Assembly (NCBI RefSeq): GCF_014656295.1
Contig: NZ_BNCD01000002.1
Coordinates: 1 to 64,000, forward strand
DNA: 64,000 nt
Direction: 5' to 3'
DNA from: Streptomyces sulfonofaciens
Lineage (GTDB): Bacteria; Actinomycetota; Actinomycetes; Streptomycetales; Streptomycetaceae
The notes below the pieces were generated by a model, which made no database searches, was not told where the DNA came from, and saw only the letters and a program-made list of their open reading frames with translations. This document shows, piece by piece, positions 49,904 to 58,746 of this stretch (position 1 is its first letter; each line of letters starts with the position of its first letter). The translations under genes and the position numbers were made by a program.

Positions 49904-52015
49904 ATGATTGAGCGGGGAGCGAGGGCGCCGGCACTCCCGGACGACTGGCCCGTCAACCCGGATCCGATCCTGGCGCTCAACGGCATGGGCAGCTTCGACT
50001 GGGACCTCGACAGCGGGCTGCTGCACCTGGACACCCAGGGTCACGAGGTGCTGGACGTGTGGCCCGGCGAGTACGACGGGGTCGCGTTCAACCTGGGCGC
50101 GCTCTTCCCGCCCACCGAGGCGGCCAGGATCGACGCCGTCATCTCCGAGGCCCTCAAGAACGGCGCCGACAACTACGGCACCTACTTCCGCATCCGGCGC
50201 CACGACGGCGACCTGCGCTGGACGCACACCCAGGGGTACATCCACCGCGACGAGAGCGGGCGGCCGCGCCGCATCCTCGGCATCGTGCGGGACGCCACCC
50301 AGGAACTCGACGACAAGGCGACCCGCCGCCACCGGGGCCGGCGTGACGAGGAACGCAGGCGCCGGACCAGCATCGTGCAGCACACCACCGCCGCGCTCGC
50401 CCACGCCCGCACCGTCCAGGACGTCATCGACGTGCTCGACGACCGCCGGGGCCCGGTGCACCTCGGGACCGCCGGCCTGGTCATGGGCCTGGTGGAGGCC
50501 GGGCGCATCCGGCTGGTGGCGGAGGGTCCCGCGGGCGGCCCCGTGCTGGGGGCGAGGACCACCCGGATCGACGAGCCGTATCCGATGGGCGAGGTGGTCC
50601 GCACCCTGAAACCGCGGTTCATCGAGTCACCGGAGGACTTCTCCACCTCGTACCCGATGCTGTGGCCGCGCCTCACCCATCTGGACGTCACCGCGGCCGC
50701 CTACCTGCCCCTCATCGCGCAGGCCCGCCCGATCGGTGCCCTCGGGCTGCTCTACCACGACAAGATCGGCTTCGCGGACGAGGAGCGCGACGTGCTGGTG
50801 GCGCTGAGCAGCAGCATCGCCCAGAGCCTGCAGCGGGCCATGTTCTTCGAACAGGAGAAGGACCTGGCCGAGGGCCTCCAGCACGCCATGCTGCCGCGCA
50901 CCATCCCGGAGGTCGCCGGAGCGGAGATCGCCGTCCGCTACCGCTCGGCCTCCCTGGGACGCGACATCGGCGGCGACTGGTACGACGTCATACCCCTGCC
51001 CGGCGGCCGGGTCGGTGCCGTGATCGGCGACGTACAGGGCCATGACACGCATGCCGCGGCGGTGATGGGCCAGCTCAGGATCGTGCTGCGCGCCTACGCC
51101 GCCGAGGGCCACACCCCCGCCGCCGTGATGGCCAGGGCCTCCGTCTTCCTGCAGGAACTCGACACCGAACGCTTCGCGACCTGCCTGTACGCCGAGGCGG
51201 ACCTGACCACCGGAGTGGTCCAGCTCGTGCGCGCCGGCCATCTGGACCCGCTGCTGCGGGCAGCCGACGGCTCCTGCCGGCGGCTGCCCGTGGAGGGCGG
51301 GCTGCCGCTCGGTCTGTCCGCGGAGTTCGACCAGCTCGCGTACCCCGTCGGCACCGTGGAGCTGGACCCGGGTGAGACCCTGGTGCTGTGTACCGACGGC
51401 CTGGTGGAGAAGCCGGGGGGCGACCTGGACGACGGCATGCAGACGCTGACGACGCTGGTCGACACGGGTCCCGCGGATCTGCCGCGGCTCGCCGACCGGC
51501 TCTGCCTCGCCGCGGACGAGACGAGCGGCCGGGACGACGTCGCCCTGCTCCTCCTGCGCCGAAGCGGCGTGCGGGCCCCGCAGTCCGGCGGCCGGCTCCA
51601 GCAGCACGTCGAGCCCGGCGACCCCGACGCGTTCCGGGAGGCCCGGCACATGATCCGCGCGGCCGTGCACGCCTGGGGGGCGCAGGACCGCACGGACGAG
51701 ATCGAGCTGGTGGCGGGCGAGCTGATCACCAACTCTCTAATGCACACCGAGGGCGCGGCCATCGTCACGCTCCGTGTGCTGACGGGCACCGACCGGCGGC
51801 TGCGTGTGGAGGTCGAGGACGGCTCCAGTGCCCTGCCGCGCCGCCGGGACGCAGGCGGCGTCGGCATGTCCGGGCGGGGCCTGTTGCTGGTGGACCGGAT
51901 GGCCGACGTGTGGGGCGTGGAGTCGCGCGGCAGCGGCAAGTGCGTGTGGGGCGAGTTCGTGGTGCCACCGCGGGACCAGCGGGACCAGCGGGACGAGCGG
52001 GACCAGCGGGACTGA
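49904..52015 (+). CDS. SpoIIE-type PP2C phosphatase with PAS, GAF and anti-sigma ATPase domains
   Basis: The 703-residue protein has a PAS domain (about 25-135), a GAF domain (about 155-310), a PP2C/SpoIIE phosphatase (about 325-545) with GGDWYD, GDVQGHD and SGRDDVALLLL metal-site motifs, and a C-terminal HATPase of the anti-sigma type (about 570-690, GELITNSLMHT). It likely dephosphorylates an anti-sigma antagonist and may itself phosphorylate or bind partners, controlling an alternative sigma factor. ATG at 49904 has AAGGTGG upstream; a GTG at 49835 with GGGGGAG is also possible. It ends in a repeated Arg-Asp-Gln tail. No membrane segment is seen. Confidence 0.9.
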   Translation: MIERGARAPALPDDWPVNPDPILALNGMGSFDWDLDSGLLHLDTQGHEVLDVWPGEYDGVAFNLGALFPPTEAARIDAVISEALKNGADNYGTYFRIRRHDGDLRWTHTQGYIHRDESGRPRRILGIVRDATQELDDKATRRHRGRRDEERRRRTSIVQHTTAALAHARTVQDVIDVLDDRRGPVHLGTAGLVMGLVEAGRIRLVAEGPAGGPVLGARTTRIDEPYPMGEVVRTLKPRFIESPEDFSTSYPMLWPRLTHLDVTAAAYLPLIAQARPIGALGLLYHDKIGFADEERDVLVALSSSIAQSLQRAMFFEQEKDLAEGLQHAMLPRTIPEVAGAEIAVRYRSASLGRDIGGDWYDVIPLPGGRVGAVIGDVQGHDTHAAAVMGQLRIVLRAYAAEGHTPAAVMARASVFLQELDTERFATCLYAEADLTTGVVQLVRAGHLDPLLRAADGSCRRLPVEGGLPLGLSAEFDQLAYPVGTVELDPGETLVLCTDGLVEKPGGDLDDGMQTLTTLVDTGPADLPRLADRLCLAADETSGRDDVALLLLRRSGVRAPQSGGRLQQHVEPGDPDAFREARHMIRAAVHAWGAQDRTDEIELVAGELITNSLMHTEGAAIVTLRVLTGTDRRLRVEVEDGSSALPRRRDAGGVGMSGRGLLLVDRMADVWGVESRGSGKCVWGEFVVPPRDQRDQRDERDQRD
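51971..52012 (+). repeat. Tandem 9-bp repeats at the 3' end of the phosphatase gene
   Basis: Four full units of CGGGACCAG (the third is CGGGACGAG) and a partial fifth encode the RDQ-type tail of the protein and run up to the stop codon. Confidence 0.9.
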
Positions 52016-52135
52016 GGGGCCCGGGGAGCGGGGTGCCCGGGAGCGGTCGGACCGGGGGTGCCCGGGGGAGCGGTCGGGCGGGGTGCCCCGGGGAGCCGCG
52101 GGCCGTTCCGCCCGGCGCGGTGGCACTCTGGATCC

Positions 52136-52996
52136 ATGCCCGAACTCCCCGAGGTGGCAGCGCTCGCCGACTTCCTCGGCGGCCGCCTGATCGATCACGA
52201 CATCGTCCGGGTGCTGCCGGTGGCGGTCAGCGTCCTGAAGACCTACGACCCGCCGGTGACCGCGCTGGAGGGCCGTGCCGTCACGGCGGTGCGCAGGCAC
52301 GGGAAGTTCCTCGACCTGGACGCGGACGGGCTGCACATGATCGTGCACCTCGCCCGCGCCGGATGGCTGCAGTGGCGCGACCGCCTGCCCGACGGGGCGC
52401 CTCGGCCGGGCAGAGGACCCCTCGCCCTGCGGGTGGCCCTGGAGACGGGCGAGGGTTTCGACCTCACCGAGCAGGGCACCCAGAAGCGCCTGGCCGTGTA
52501 CGCGGTGCGCGACCCGGCCGAGGTGCCCGGCATCGCCAGGCTCGGCCCCGACCCGCTCGCCGCCGACTTCGACGAACGGCGCCTGGCCGAACTGCTCGCC
52601 GGGGAACGGCGCCAGATCAAGGGCGCCCTGCGCGACCAGAGCCTGATCGCCGGCATCGGCAACGCCTACAGCGACGAGATCCTGCACGCCGCGAAGATGT
52701 CGCCGTACAAGCTGGCGGCGCGCCTCGGCGACGAGGAGGTGCGCGGTCTTTACGAGGCGATGCGCGCCACGCTCGGCGAGGCGGTGGAACGGGCCGGGGG
52801 AGTGGCCGCCGGCCGGCTGAAGGCGGAGAAGAAGAGCGGCCTGCGGGTGCACGGAAGGGCCGGACTGCCGTGCCCGGTGTGCGGGGACACCGTACGGGAG
52901 GTGTCGTTCAGCGACTCGGCCCTGCAGTACTGCCCCACCTGCCAGACGGGCGGCAAGCTGCTCGCCGACCGCCGGATGTCACGCCTCCTTAAGTAG
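52136..52996 (+). CDS. Formamidopyrimidine-DNA glycosylase / endonuclease VIII family protein
   Basis: The 286-residue enzyme excises damaged bases and nicks the strand. After removal of Met1, Pro2 is the catalytic nucleophile and Glu3 follows (MPELPEV). The conserved lysine is in RRHGKFLDL. The helix-two-turn-helix is in DQSLIAGIGNAYSDEIL and the zinc finger is CPVCG...YCPTC. All key residues are intact. A strong hairpin follows the stop. Confidence 0.92.
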   Translation: MPELPEVAALADFLGGRLIDHDIVRVLPVAVSVLKTYDPPVTALEGRAVTAVRRHGKFLDLDADGLHMIVHLARAGWLQWRDRLPDGAPRPGRGPLALRVALETGEGFDLTEQGTQKRLAVYAVRDPAEVPGIARLGPDPLAADFDERRLAELLAGERRQIKGALRDQSLIAGIGNAYSDEILHAAKMSPYKLAARLGDEEVRGLYEAMRATLGEAVERAGGVAAGRLKAEKKSGLRVHGRAGLPCPVCGDTVREVSFSDSALQYCPTCQTGGKLLADRRMSRLLK

Positions 52997-52998
52997 CC

Positions 52999-53022
52999 GG
53001 CCGGCGAGGGCGCTCGCCGGCC
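52999..53022. terminator. Terminator hairpin after the glycosylase gene
   Basis: GGCCGGCGAG and CTCGCCGGCC pair perfectly around GGCG, 3 bp after the stop codon. Confidence 0.85.
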
Positions 53023-53239
53023 CCCGGGCCCTTCCGGTTCGCTCCTGCCCGTGCGGCCCTCCGGTTCCTGCCGGCTGTCTGCGGCTCCTCTCCCCTCCTT
53101 CCGGTCCTCCCCGATCCTCCGGTCCCCGCCGCGCGAGTGGTGCCGGGCGAACCCGGGCCCCGCGGCAGCGCCCGTCGCCGTGGGGCCCGGACCTTCGCCA
53201 GGTCAGCGGCATGATCACCCGGCGCGTACCAGGAGCCCC

Positions 53240-53253
53240 TACACTCCAGCCGC
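53240..53253 (+). promoter_or_regulatory. -10 box of a probable leaderless promoter
   Basis: TACACT (53240-53245) ends eight bases before the ATG at 53254, too close for a separate leader. The same CCTACACTCCA block precedes the start at 54158. No clear -35 element is seen. Confidence 0.5.
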
Positions 53254-54024
53254 ATGCTGCGCGTACTGGCCGTGGACGACGAAGAACCAGCACTCGCCGA
53301 ACTGGTGTACCTGCTGCGGGCCGATGCCAGGATCGGGCAGGTGGCCCAGGCCACCGACGCGACCGAGGCGCTGCGCCGCATCGGCCGGGCCACGGACGCC
53401 GAGCTCCGCCAGGGGCAGGGCGCCGAGGACGCCTTCGACGTGCTGTTCCTCGACATCCAGATGGCCGGGCTCACCGGCCTGGACGTCGCCAGGCTGCTCG
53501 CGGGCTTCGCCCGGCCCCCACTGATCGTGTTCGTCACCGCCCACGAGGACTTCGCCGTCCAGGCCTTCGACCTGAAGGCGGTGGACTACCTGCTCAAGCC
53601 GGTGCGCAGGGAGCGCCTCGCCGAGGCGGTGGGCCGGGTCGCCGAGCAGATCGCGGTCACCCGGCCCACCGACCGCACCCCCACGGGGGTCGGCGACCGC
53701 ATCCCCGTCGAACTCGGCGGCGTCACCCGCATGGTGGCCGTCGCCGACATCACCTACGCCGAGGCCCAGGGCGACTACGCACGGCTGCACACCGCGGACG
53801 GCAGCCATCTGGTGCGCATCCCGCTGGCCACGCTGGAGGAGCGCTGGGCGCCCCACGGGTTCGTCCGCATCCACCGCAGCCACCTGGTCGCGCTGCACCG
53901 CATCGACGAACTCCGGCTGGACGGCGGCGGGATGAGCGTCCGCATCGCAGGGGCGCAGCTCGCCGTCAGCAGGCGGCACGCGAGCAGGGTGCGCGAACTG
54001 CTCATGCGACGCGGCGAGGGCTGA
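53254..54024 (+). CDS. LytTR-type response regulator
   Basis: The 256-residue protein has a receiver domain (about 1-125) with acidic residues Asp8-Asp9, the phosphorylated Asp67 in FLDIQMAG and the lysine in LLKPVRRE. The C-terminal half is a LytTR DNA-binding domain (about 150-250, EAQGDYARLHT and FVRIHRSHLVAL). The partner is the LytS-type kinase at 56127-57335. The two flank an SSS-family symporter, which the pair probably controls. Confidence 0.92.
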   Translation: MLRVLAVDDEEPALAELVYLLRADARIGQVAQATDATEALRRIGRATDAELRQGQGAEDAFDVLFLDIQMAGLTGLDVARLLAGFARPPLIVFVTAHEDFAVQAFDLKAVDYLLKPVRRERLAEAVGRVAEQIAVTRPTDRTPTGVGDRIPVELGGVTRMVAVADITYAEAQGDYARLHTADGSHLVRIPLATLEERWAPHGFVRIHRSHLVALHRIDELRLDGGGMSVRIAGAQLAVSRRHASRVRELLMRRGEG

Positions 54025-54157
54025 GCCGTGCGGAAGGCCGCACCGCGGCGGGTCGAGCACGGCGGTGGGCCCCGGGAGGCGGGCCACCGTGGTGACCAGC
54101 CCCGTACGCGTGTTCCCGGCTTCCCTTCGCGCCTCCCCCCTGCCTACACTCCACGCC

Positions 54158-54535
54158 GTGTCCGCCAGCGCCGAGCCCGCACCCCGCCGTGAGCGGGTCA
54201 CCGGCGAGCCGCGCACGGTGCACCGGCTGCCGGGCCACCGCACCCAGTGGGAGATCGACGAGCAGACCACGCTCGGCGCCGCCTACGTCCGCTCGCTGAT
54301 GCGCAGTCAGCTCCGGGCCGGTCTCGCGGCGTTCGCGCTGCTCGCCCTGCCCGTCGTCACGCTGCCGCTGTTCTTCGCCGCACTGCGCAACGCCACCGTC
54401 GTCTGGGCCGTGCTCGGGTTCTGCTGCTATCCGCTGCTGGTGCTGCTGGCCCGCTGGTACATACGGCGGGCTGAGCGCAACGAACGCGACTTCGCCCGCC
54501 TGGTGCGCGGCGCCGACCACGACGGACCGCCATGA
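54158..54535 (+). CDS. Small two-helix membrane protein of an SSS transporter operon
   Basis: The 125-residue protein has two hydrophobic segments (about 55-75 and 85-105) flanked by basic residues, the layout of DUF485-like partners of acetate-type symporters, though I cannot prove membership. The GTG at 54158 lies seven bases after a TACACT box, suggesting a leaderless message; a longer frame from 54065 is less likely. It overlaps the symporter by ATGA. Confidence 0.72.
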   Translation: MSASAEPAPRRERVTGEPRTVHRLPGHRTQWEIDEQTTLGAAYVRSLMRSQLRAGLAAFALLALPVVTLPLFFAALRNATVVWAVLGFCCYPLLVLLARWYIRRAERNERDFARLVRGADHDGPP

Positions 54536-56130
54536 ACGAGGCATACACGATCAGCGCGGTGAGCGCGGTGGTGCTCGCCAGTGTCCTCATCGGCGGCTTC
54601 GGTCTGCGCATCTCCCGGACCACCTCCGACTTCTACGTGGCCTCCCGCACCGTCGGGCCCTCGCTCAACGCCTCCGCGATCAGCGGCGAGTACCTCTCCG
54701 CCGCCTCGTTCCTCGGCGTCGCCGGCCTGCTGCTGGTGCACGGGCCCGACATGCTCTGGTACCCGGTCGGCTACACGGCCGGATACCTCGTCCTGCTGAT
54801 CTTCGTGGCCGCACCGCTGCGCCGCTCAGGCGCCTACACGCTCCCGGACTTCGCGGAGGGCCGGTTGGAGTCCGCGCGGGTGCGGCGGGTGGTGAGCATG
54901 CTGGTGGTGGGCACGGGCTGGCTGTACCTGGTGCCCCAACTCCAGGGCGCGGGGCTGACGCTGGGCACGCTCACCGGCTCGCCGCGCTGGCTCGGTGCGG
55001 TGCTGGTCTCCTGCGTGGTGGTGGTCGCGGTCGCCGCGGGCGGCATGCGCAGCATCACCTTCGTGCAGGCCTTCCAGTACTGGCTGAAACTCACCGCGCT
55101 GCTGGTCCCGGCGGTCTTCGTCCTGCTCGTCTGGCACCACGACGGCGGGGCCCCGCCCGTGTTCCCCGCGGATCCCGGGGCGGCGCCCACCGCCGCGGGC
55201 GCCGGGCAGCCGCTCGCCACCAGCCGCGCCGACCACCCGCTCTACGCCACCTACGGCCTGATCGTCGCCACCTTCCTGGGCACCATGGGCCTCCCGCATG
55301 TCGTGGTGCGCTTCTACACCAGCCCCGACGGCCGCGCCGCGCGCCGCACCACGGTGGTCGTGCTCGCCCTGGTCGGCCTGTTCTACCTGCTGCCGCCGCT
55401 CTACGGCTGGCTCGGCAGGCTGTACGCGCCGGAGCTGACCGGTGCCGGGGACGCGGACAGCGCGGTGCTGCTGCTGCCGGGCCGTGCGGTCGGCGGGGTC
55501 GGCGGCGACCTGCTGGGCGCGCTGGTGGCCGGCGGGGCCTTCGCCGCGTTCCTGTCCACCGCGTCCGGGCTCACCATGGCCGTCGCGGGAGTGCTCAGCC
55601 AGGACGTGCTGCCGGCCCGCGGGGTGCGGCACCTGCGGGTCGCGACGGTGCCGGCGATGGGCGTGCCGCTCGGCGGGGCGCTGCTGATGAGCGGGATGCC
55701 GGTGGCGGACGTGGTGGGGATGGCCTTCGCGGTGTCCGCGTCGGCGTTCTGCCCGCTGCTGGTGCTCGGCATCTGGTGGCGCAGGCTCACCCCGCCCGGA
55801 GCGCTGGCGGGGCTGCTGCTGGGCGGCGGGTTGGCGCTGCTCGCGGTGGCGCTGACGGTCGCCGGAGCCGGCCCGGTGCGCACCGGCTGGCTGCACACGC
55901 TGCTGGCCTGGCCGGCGGTGTGGTCGGTGCCGGTGGGGTTCCTCGCGATGGTGCTGGTCTCGCTGGCCACACCGGGCAGCATCCCGCCGCACACTAGCGC
56001 CACCATGACCCGCCTGCACCTGCCCGAGTCGCTGGGCGCCCGGCAGACCGCGGCCGCCGCGGCCGGCGGCGCACCGCAGGGGCCGGGCGCCCGGCAGGCC
56101 AGGGCCGGCCGAGGACGGGAGCCGCAGTGA
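54532..56130 (+). CDS. SSS-family sodium/solute symporter (cation-acetate type)
   Basis: The 532-residue protein has about 13 membrane segments and the family core GLRISRTTSDFYVASRTVGPSLN near the N-terminus, SAISGEYLSAASFLGVAG, and LPHVVVRFYTSPDGRAAR. It resembles ActP/MctC monocarboxylate symporters. It is coupled to both neighbours by ATGA and GTGA overlaps. Acetate, pyruvate or another monocarboxylate are likely substrates. Confidence 0.9.
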   Translation: MNEAYTISAVSAVVLASVLIGGFGLRISRTTSDFYVASRTVGPSLNASAISGEYLSAASFLGVAGLLLVHGPDMLWYPVGYTAGYLVLLIFVAAPLRRSGAYTLPDFAEGRLESARVRRVVSMLVVGTGWLYLVPQLQGAGLTLGTLTGSPRWLGAVLVSCVVVVAVAAGGMRSITFVQAFQYWLKLTALLVPAVFVLLVWHHDGGAPPVFPADPGAAPTAAGAGQPLATSRADHPLYATYGLIVATFLGTMGLPHVVVRFYTSPDGRAARRTTVVVLALVGLFYLLPPLYGWLGRLYAPELTGAGDADSAVLLLPGRAVGGVGGDLLGALVAGGAFAAFLSTASGLTMAVAGVLSQDVLPARGVRHLRVATVPAMGVPLGGALLMSGMPVADVVGMAFAVSASAFCPLLVLGIWWRRLTPPGALAGLLLGGGLALLAVALTVAGAGPVRTGWLHTLLAWPAVWSVPVGFLAMVLVSLATPGSIPPHTSATMTRLHLPESLGARQTAAAAAGGAPQGPGARQARAGRGREPQ

Positions 56131-57335
56131 CCGGGACCGCCGCCGCCGTGCTGCTCGCCCTGTGCCCGCTGCTGCTGGCGGGCGGATTCCTGGTGGGCCG
56201 GCGCACCGCCCACCCGGCCGGCCGCAGCGATGTGGGCTCGCCCGTGGAGCGTGCCACCTTCGAGACCCTGCACACCGCCTCGCTCGCCGCGCCGCCGCTG
56301 CGCGCCGGGCTCAGCGAGGACACCGCCCGCAAGGCGGTGCGCGGGCTGCGCACCCTGCTGGGCACCGACGCGCTCTGCGTCACGGGCCGCTCCGCCGTGC
56401 TCGCCTGGGACGGCAGCGGCGAACAGCACGCCGGGCAGGTGATGGAGAAGCTGGCGGGGCTGCTCGCCACCGGCCGCTCCGCGGCCTTCGACTGCGGCTG
56501 CGGCGACCCCGACTGCCCCCTGCGGTGGGGGGTGGCCGCGGCGATCGTGGTCGACCAGCGGGTGCTGGGTGCGCTGGTGGCCTATGCGACCCGGGACTTC
56601 GCGGTGCTGGCCCGCGCCACCGACGAGGTGGCCCGCTGGGTCTCCGTCCAACTGGAGCTCGCCGAGCTGGACCGCTCACGGACCCGGCTGATCGAGGCGG
56701 AGATCAAGGCACTGCGGGCGCAGATCTCGCCCCACTTCATCTTCAACTCGCTGGCCGCCATCGCGTCGTTCGTGCGCACCGATCCCGAGCGGGCCAGGGA
56801 ACTGCTGCTGGAGTTCGCCGACTTCACCCGCTACTCGTTCCGGCGGCACGGGGAGTTCACCACGCTGGCCGACGAGCTGCACTCCATCGACCAGTACCTG
56901 GCGCTGGTGCGGGCCAGGTTCGGCGACCGGCTCTCGGTGACCCTCCAGATCGCGCCCGAGGTGCTGCCGGTGGCGCTGCCGTTCCTGTGCCTGCAACCGC
57001 TGGTCGAGAACGCCGTGAAGCACGGCCTGGAAGGCGCCGTCACCCGCAGCGCCATCAGCATCAGCGCGCAGGACTCGGGAGCGGAGGCGGAGGTGGTCAT
57101 CGAGGACGACGGCGTCGGCATGGAGCCGGAACGGCTGCGCGCGATCCTGCGCGGGGAGGGCGGCCCGACGTCCGGTATCGGTCTGTCCAACGTGGACGAG
57201 CGGCTACGGCAGGTCTTCGGGGACGACTACGGGCTGGTCATCGACACCGGTGTGGGCGCGGGCATGCGGATCACGGTACGGCTTCCCAAGTACCGTGCGG
57301 GCGTGCACTCCTCGCCCGCCGGCGGCGCGGGCTGA
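56127..57335 (+). CDS. LytS-type sensor histidine kinase
   Basis: The 402-residue protein has one N-terminal membrane segment, a GAF-like region (about 60-185) with a Cys-rich stretch DCGCGDPDCP, and a His-kinase domain with the phospho-acceptor in SPHFIFNSL near residue 209. The ATPase domain has PLVENAVKHG and DDGVGM. It lacks the multi-helix 5TM-Lyt sensor, so sensing is likely cytoplasmic. GTGA overlap with the symporter implies coupled function. Confidence 0.9.
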   Translation: MTGTAAAVLLALCPLLLAGGFLVGRRTAHPAGRSDVGSPVERATFETLHTASLAAPPLRAGLSEDTARKAVRGLRTLLGTDALCVTGRSAVLAWDGSGEQHAGQVMEKLAGLLATGRSAAFDCGCGDPDCPLRWGVAAAIVVDQRVLGALVAYATRDFAVLARATDEVARWVSVQLELAELDRSRTRLIEAEIKALRAQISPHFIFNSLAAIASFVRTDPERARELLLEFADFTRYSFRRHGEFTTLADELHSIDQYLALVRARFGDRLSVTLQIAPEVLPVALPFLCLQPLVENAVKHGLEGAVTRSAISISAQDSGAEAEVVIEDDGVGMEPERLRAILRGEGGPTSGIGLSNVDERLRQVFGDDYGLVIDTGVGAGMRITVRLPKYRAGVHSSPAGGAG

Positions 57336-57363
57336 GCACCGCTGCGGCGCCGGAGGCACGGCT

Positions 57364-57876
57364 TCAGAAGAGGTGGATCGCCAGGTGCCCGAGCGGCAGC
57401 CCCAACTGCCAGGCCGGCGTCCACACCTGCGGAGCCTCGTCCTCCTCGGGCACCGCGCCGCCGGGCACCGCGTCCAGGTCGGGTGCGAGCAACTCGGTCT
57501 CCTCCAGCCAGCGCCACGCCTCTGCCGCCAGCTCCAGGTCGGGGCCGACGCCGCCCGAGGCCACCGCATCCGCGGTGAGCAGGGCCATCCGCTCGCGCAC
57601 CCAGTCCCGCCACGGCTGGTCGTAGGCCGTCAGCGACAGCCAGTCCTCCAGGTGCGAGACCACGAGGGCGCCGGTCAGCTCGGTGCCCGGCTCCGACAGG
57701 AAGACCGTCAGCGCCAGCGCGTCGCGTCCGGCACGGAACTCGAACGAGGTGGGCGGCATCAGATCGCCGGCGCGCAGCACCTCGTCGGCGATGTACTCGG
57801 CGTACAACCACGCCATGGGAACGGTGAGTTCGCCGCCGCCGGCGTCGTCGGTACTCCCTCGGCCCCTGTGCTGCAT
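57364..57876 (-). CDS. Conserved hypothetical protein of 170 residues
   Basis: The protein is acidic and soluble, with no signal or membrane segment. Two segments, MAWLYAEYIADEVL and FEFRAGRDALALTVFLSE, look structured. I recognise it as a Streptomyces conserved type with no assigned function. The start may be ATG 57876 or 57816. It is convergent with the kinase gene and lies downstream of the ECF sigma gene on the same strand. Confidence 0.7.
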   Translation of the reverse strand: MQHRGRGSTDDAGGGELTVPMAWLYAEYIADEVLRAGDLMPPTSFEFRAGRDALALTVFLSEPGTELTGALVVSHLEDWLSLTAYDQPWRDWVRERMALLTADAVASGGVGPDLELAAEAWRWLEETELLAPDLDAVPGGAVPEEDEAPQVWTPAWQLGLPLGHLAIHLF

Positions 57877-57999
57877 CCTTCCCGCCTTCCTCCGGCCCGC
57901 GGCGCACCACGGACCAAGCCCCATTGTCTGTGGAACACGGATGAGGACAGCCGATTACTCAACCGGCCCGGTGGCAAGGCGATTTGCGAAGCCTTTGCC

Positions 58000-58533
58000 T
58001 CAGCCGTGGTTTCGTCCCTGGTCGGGTGCGTAACCGGGGAGCACCCGACGCAGCGCGCGCAGCGCGTAGTACGCACGGGACTTCACAGTACCGGGCGGTA
58101 TCCCCAGGGCCTGTGCGGCTTCCGCCACGCTCGCCCCTCGGAAGTACACCTGCAACAGGACGTCCCTGTGCTCGGGAGTGAGAGTCTTCACAGCCTCGCG
58201 TACGTCGAGCATCGCGGCGGCGCGCTCCGCGTGGTCCGCACAGATCCGGGCGCTCTCCAGCACCTCGCCCTGCACCTCGGCGGGACGGGCCTGCCGGGCG
58301 CGCCGCGCGTCGATCGCCAGCCGCCTGCCGACCGTGAACAGCCAGGGGCGCACGGAGTCGTAGTCGGCGTGCAGCGCCTCCGGGTGCTGCCAGGCACGCA
58401 CCAGGGTCTCCTGCACCAGGTCCTCGGCGCGCTGCCGGTCTCCGTCGCTCAGCCTCAGTAGCAGGGCGAAGAGCGGACCGGCGTGCTCGCGCAGCAGTTC
58501 GGCCAGCTCCCGCTCCCCCGTCGTCACCGTCAT
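58000..58533 (-). CDS. ECF-type RNA polymerase sigma factor
   Basis: The 177-residue protein has sigma region 2 (about 20-90, with DLVQETLVRAW and DSVRPWLFTVGRRLAID) and region 4 (about 115-165, LTPEHRDVLLQVYFRGASVAEAAQALGIPPGTVKSR split over its helix-turn-helix). It recruits polymerase to specific promoters. No zinc-binding anti-sigma gene is next to it. It is divergent from the CapA-like gene across an AT-rich region. Confidence 0.92.
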   Translation of the reverse strand: MTVTTGERELAELLREHAGPLFALLLRLSDGDRQRAEDLVQETLVRAWQHPEALHADYDSVRPWLFTVGRRLAIDARRARQARPAEVQGEVLESARICADHAERAAAMLDVREAVKTLTPEHRDVLLQVYFRGASVAEAAQALGIPPGTVKSRAYYALRALRRVLPGYAPDQGRNHG

Positions 58534-58674
58534 GGGCGTATGCCAGCGCAGGCCGCGCGGCGCGGACAGGGCGCGTACCCGGGTCTGCGGCGGGCGGTCG
58601 ATGCCGTCGGCGAGCGGTGCGGTGAACGGGCCACCGGGCGCGCGGCGTGCGGCCGATCCGGGGACCGTGCCGGT

Positions 58675-58730
58675 CTTGTTACTTGACTCCCTATTAATCA
58701 TATATGCGGATTGTGCGTATAAAGCTCCCG
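58675..58730. promoter_or_regulatory. AT-rich divergent promoter region
   Basis: The stretch with TTACTTGACTCCC, TATTAATCATATATG and GCGTATAAAG stands out from the surrounding 70 percent GC. It separates the ECF sigma gene from the CapA gene and probably holds one promoter for each. Confidence 0.6.
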
Positions 58731-58746
58731 AGTGAGAGGCATCCCG

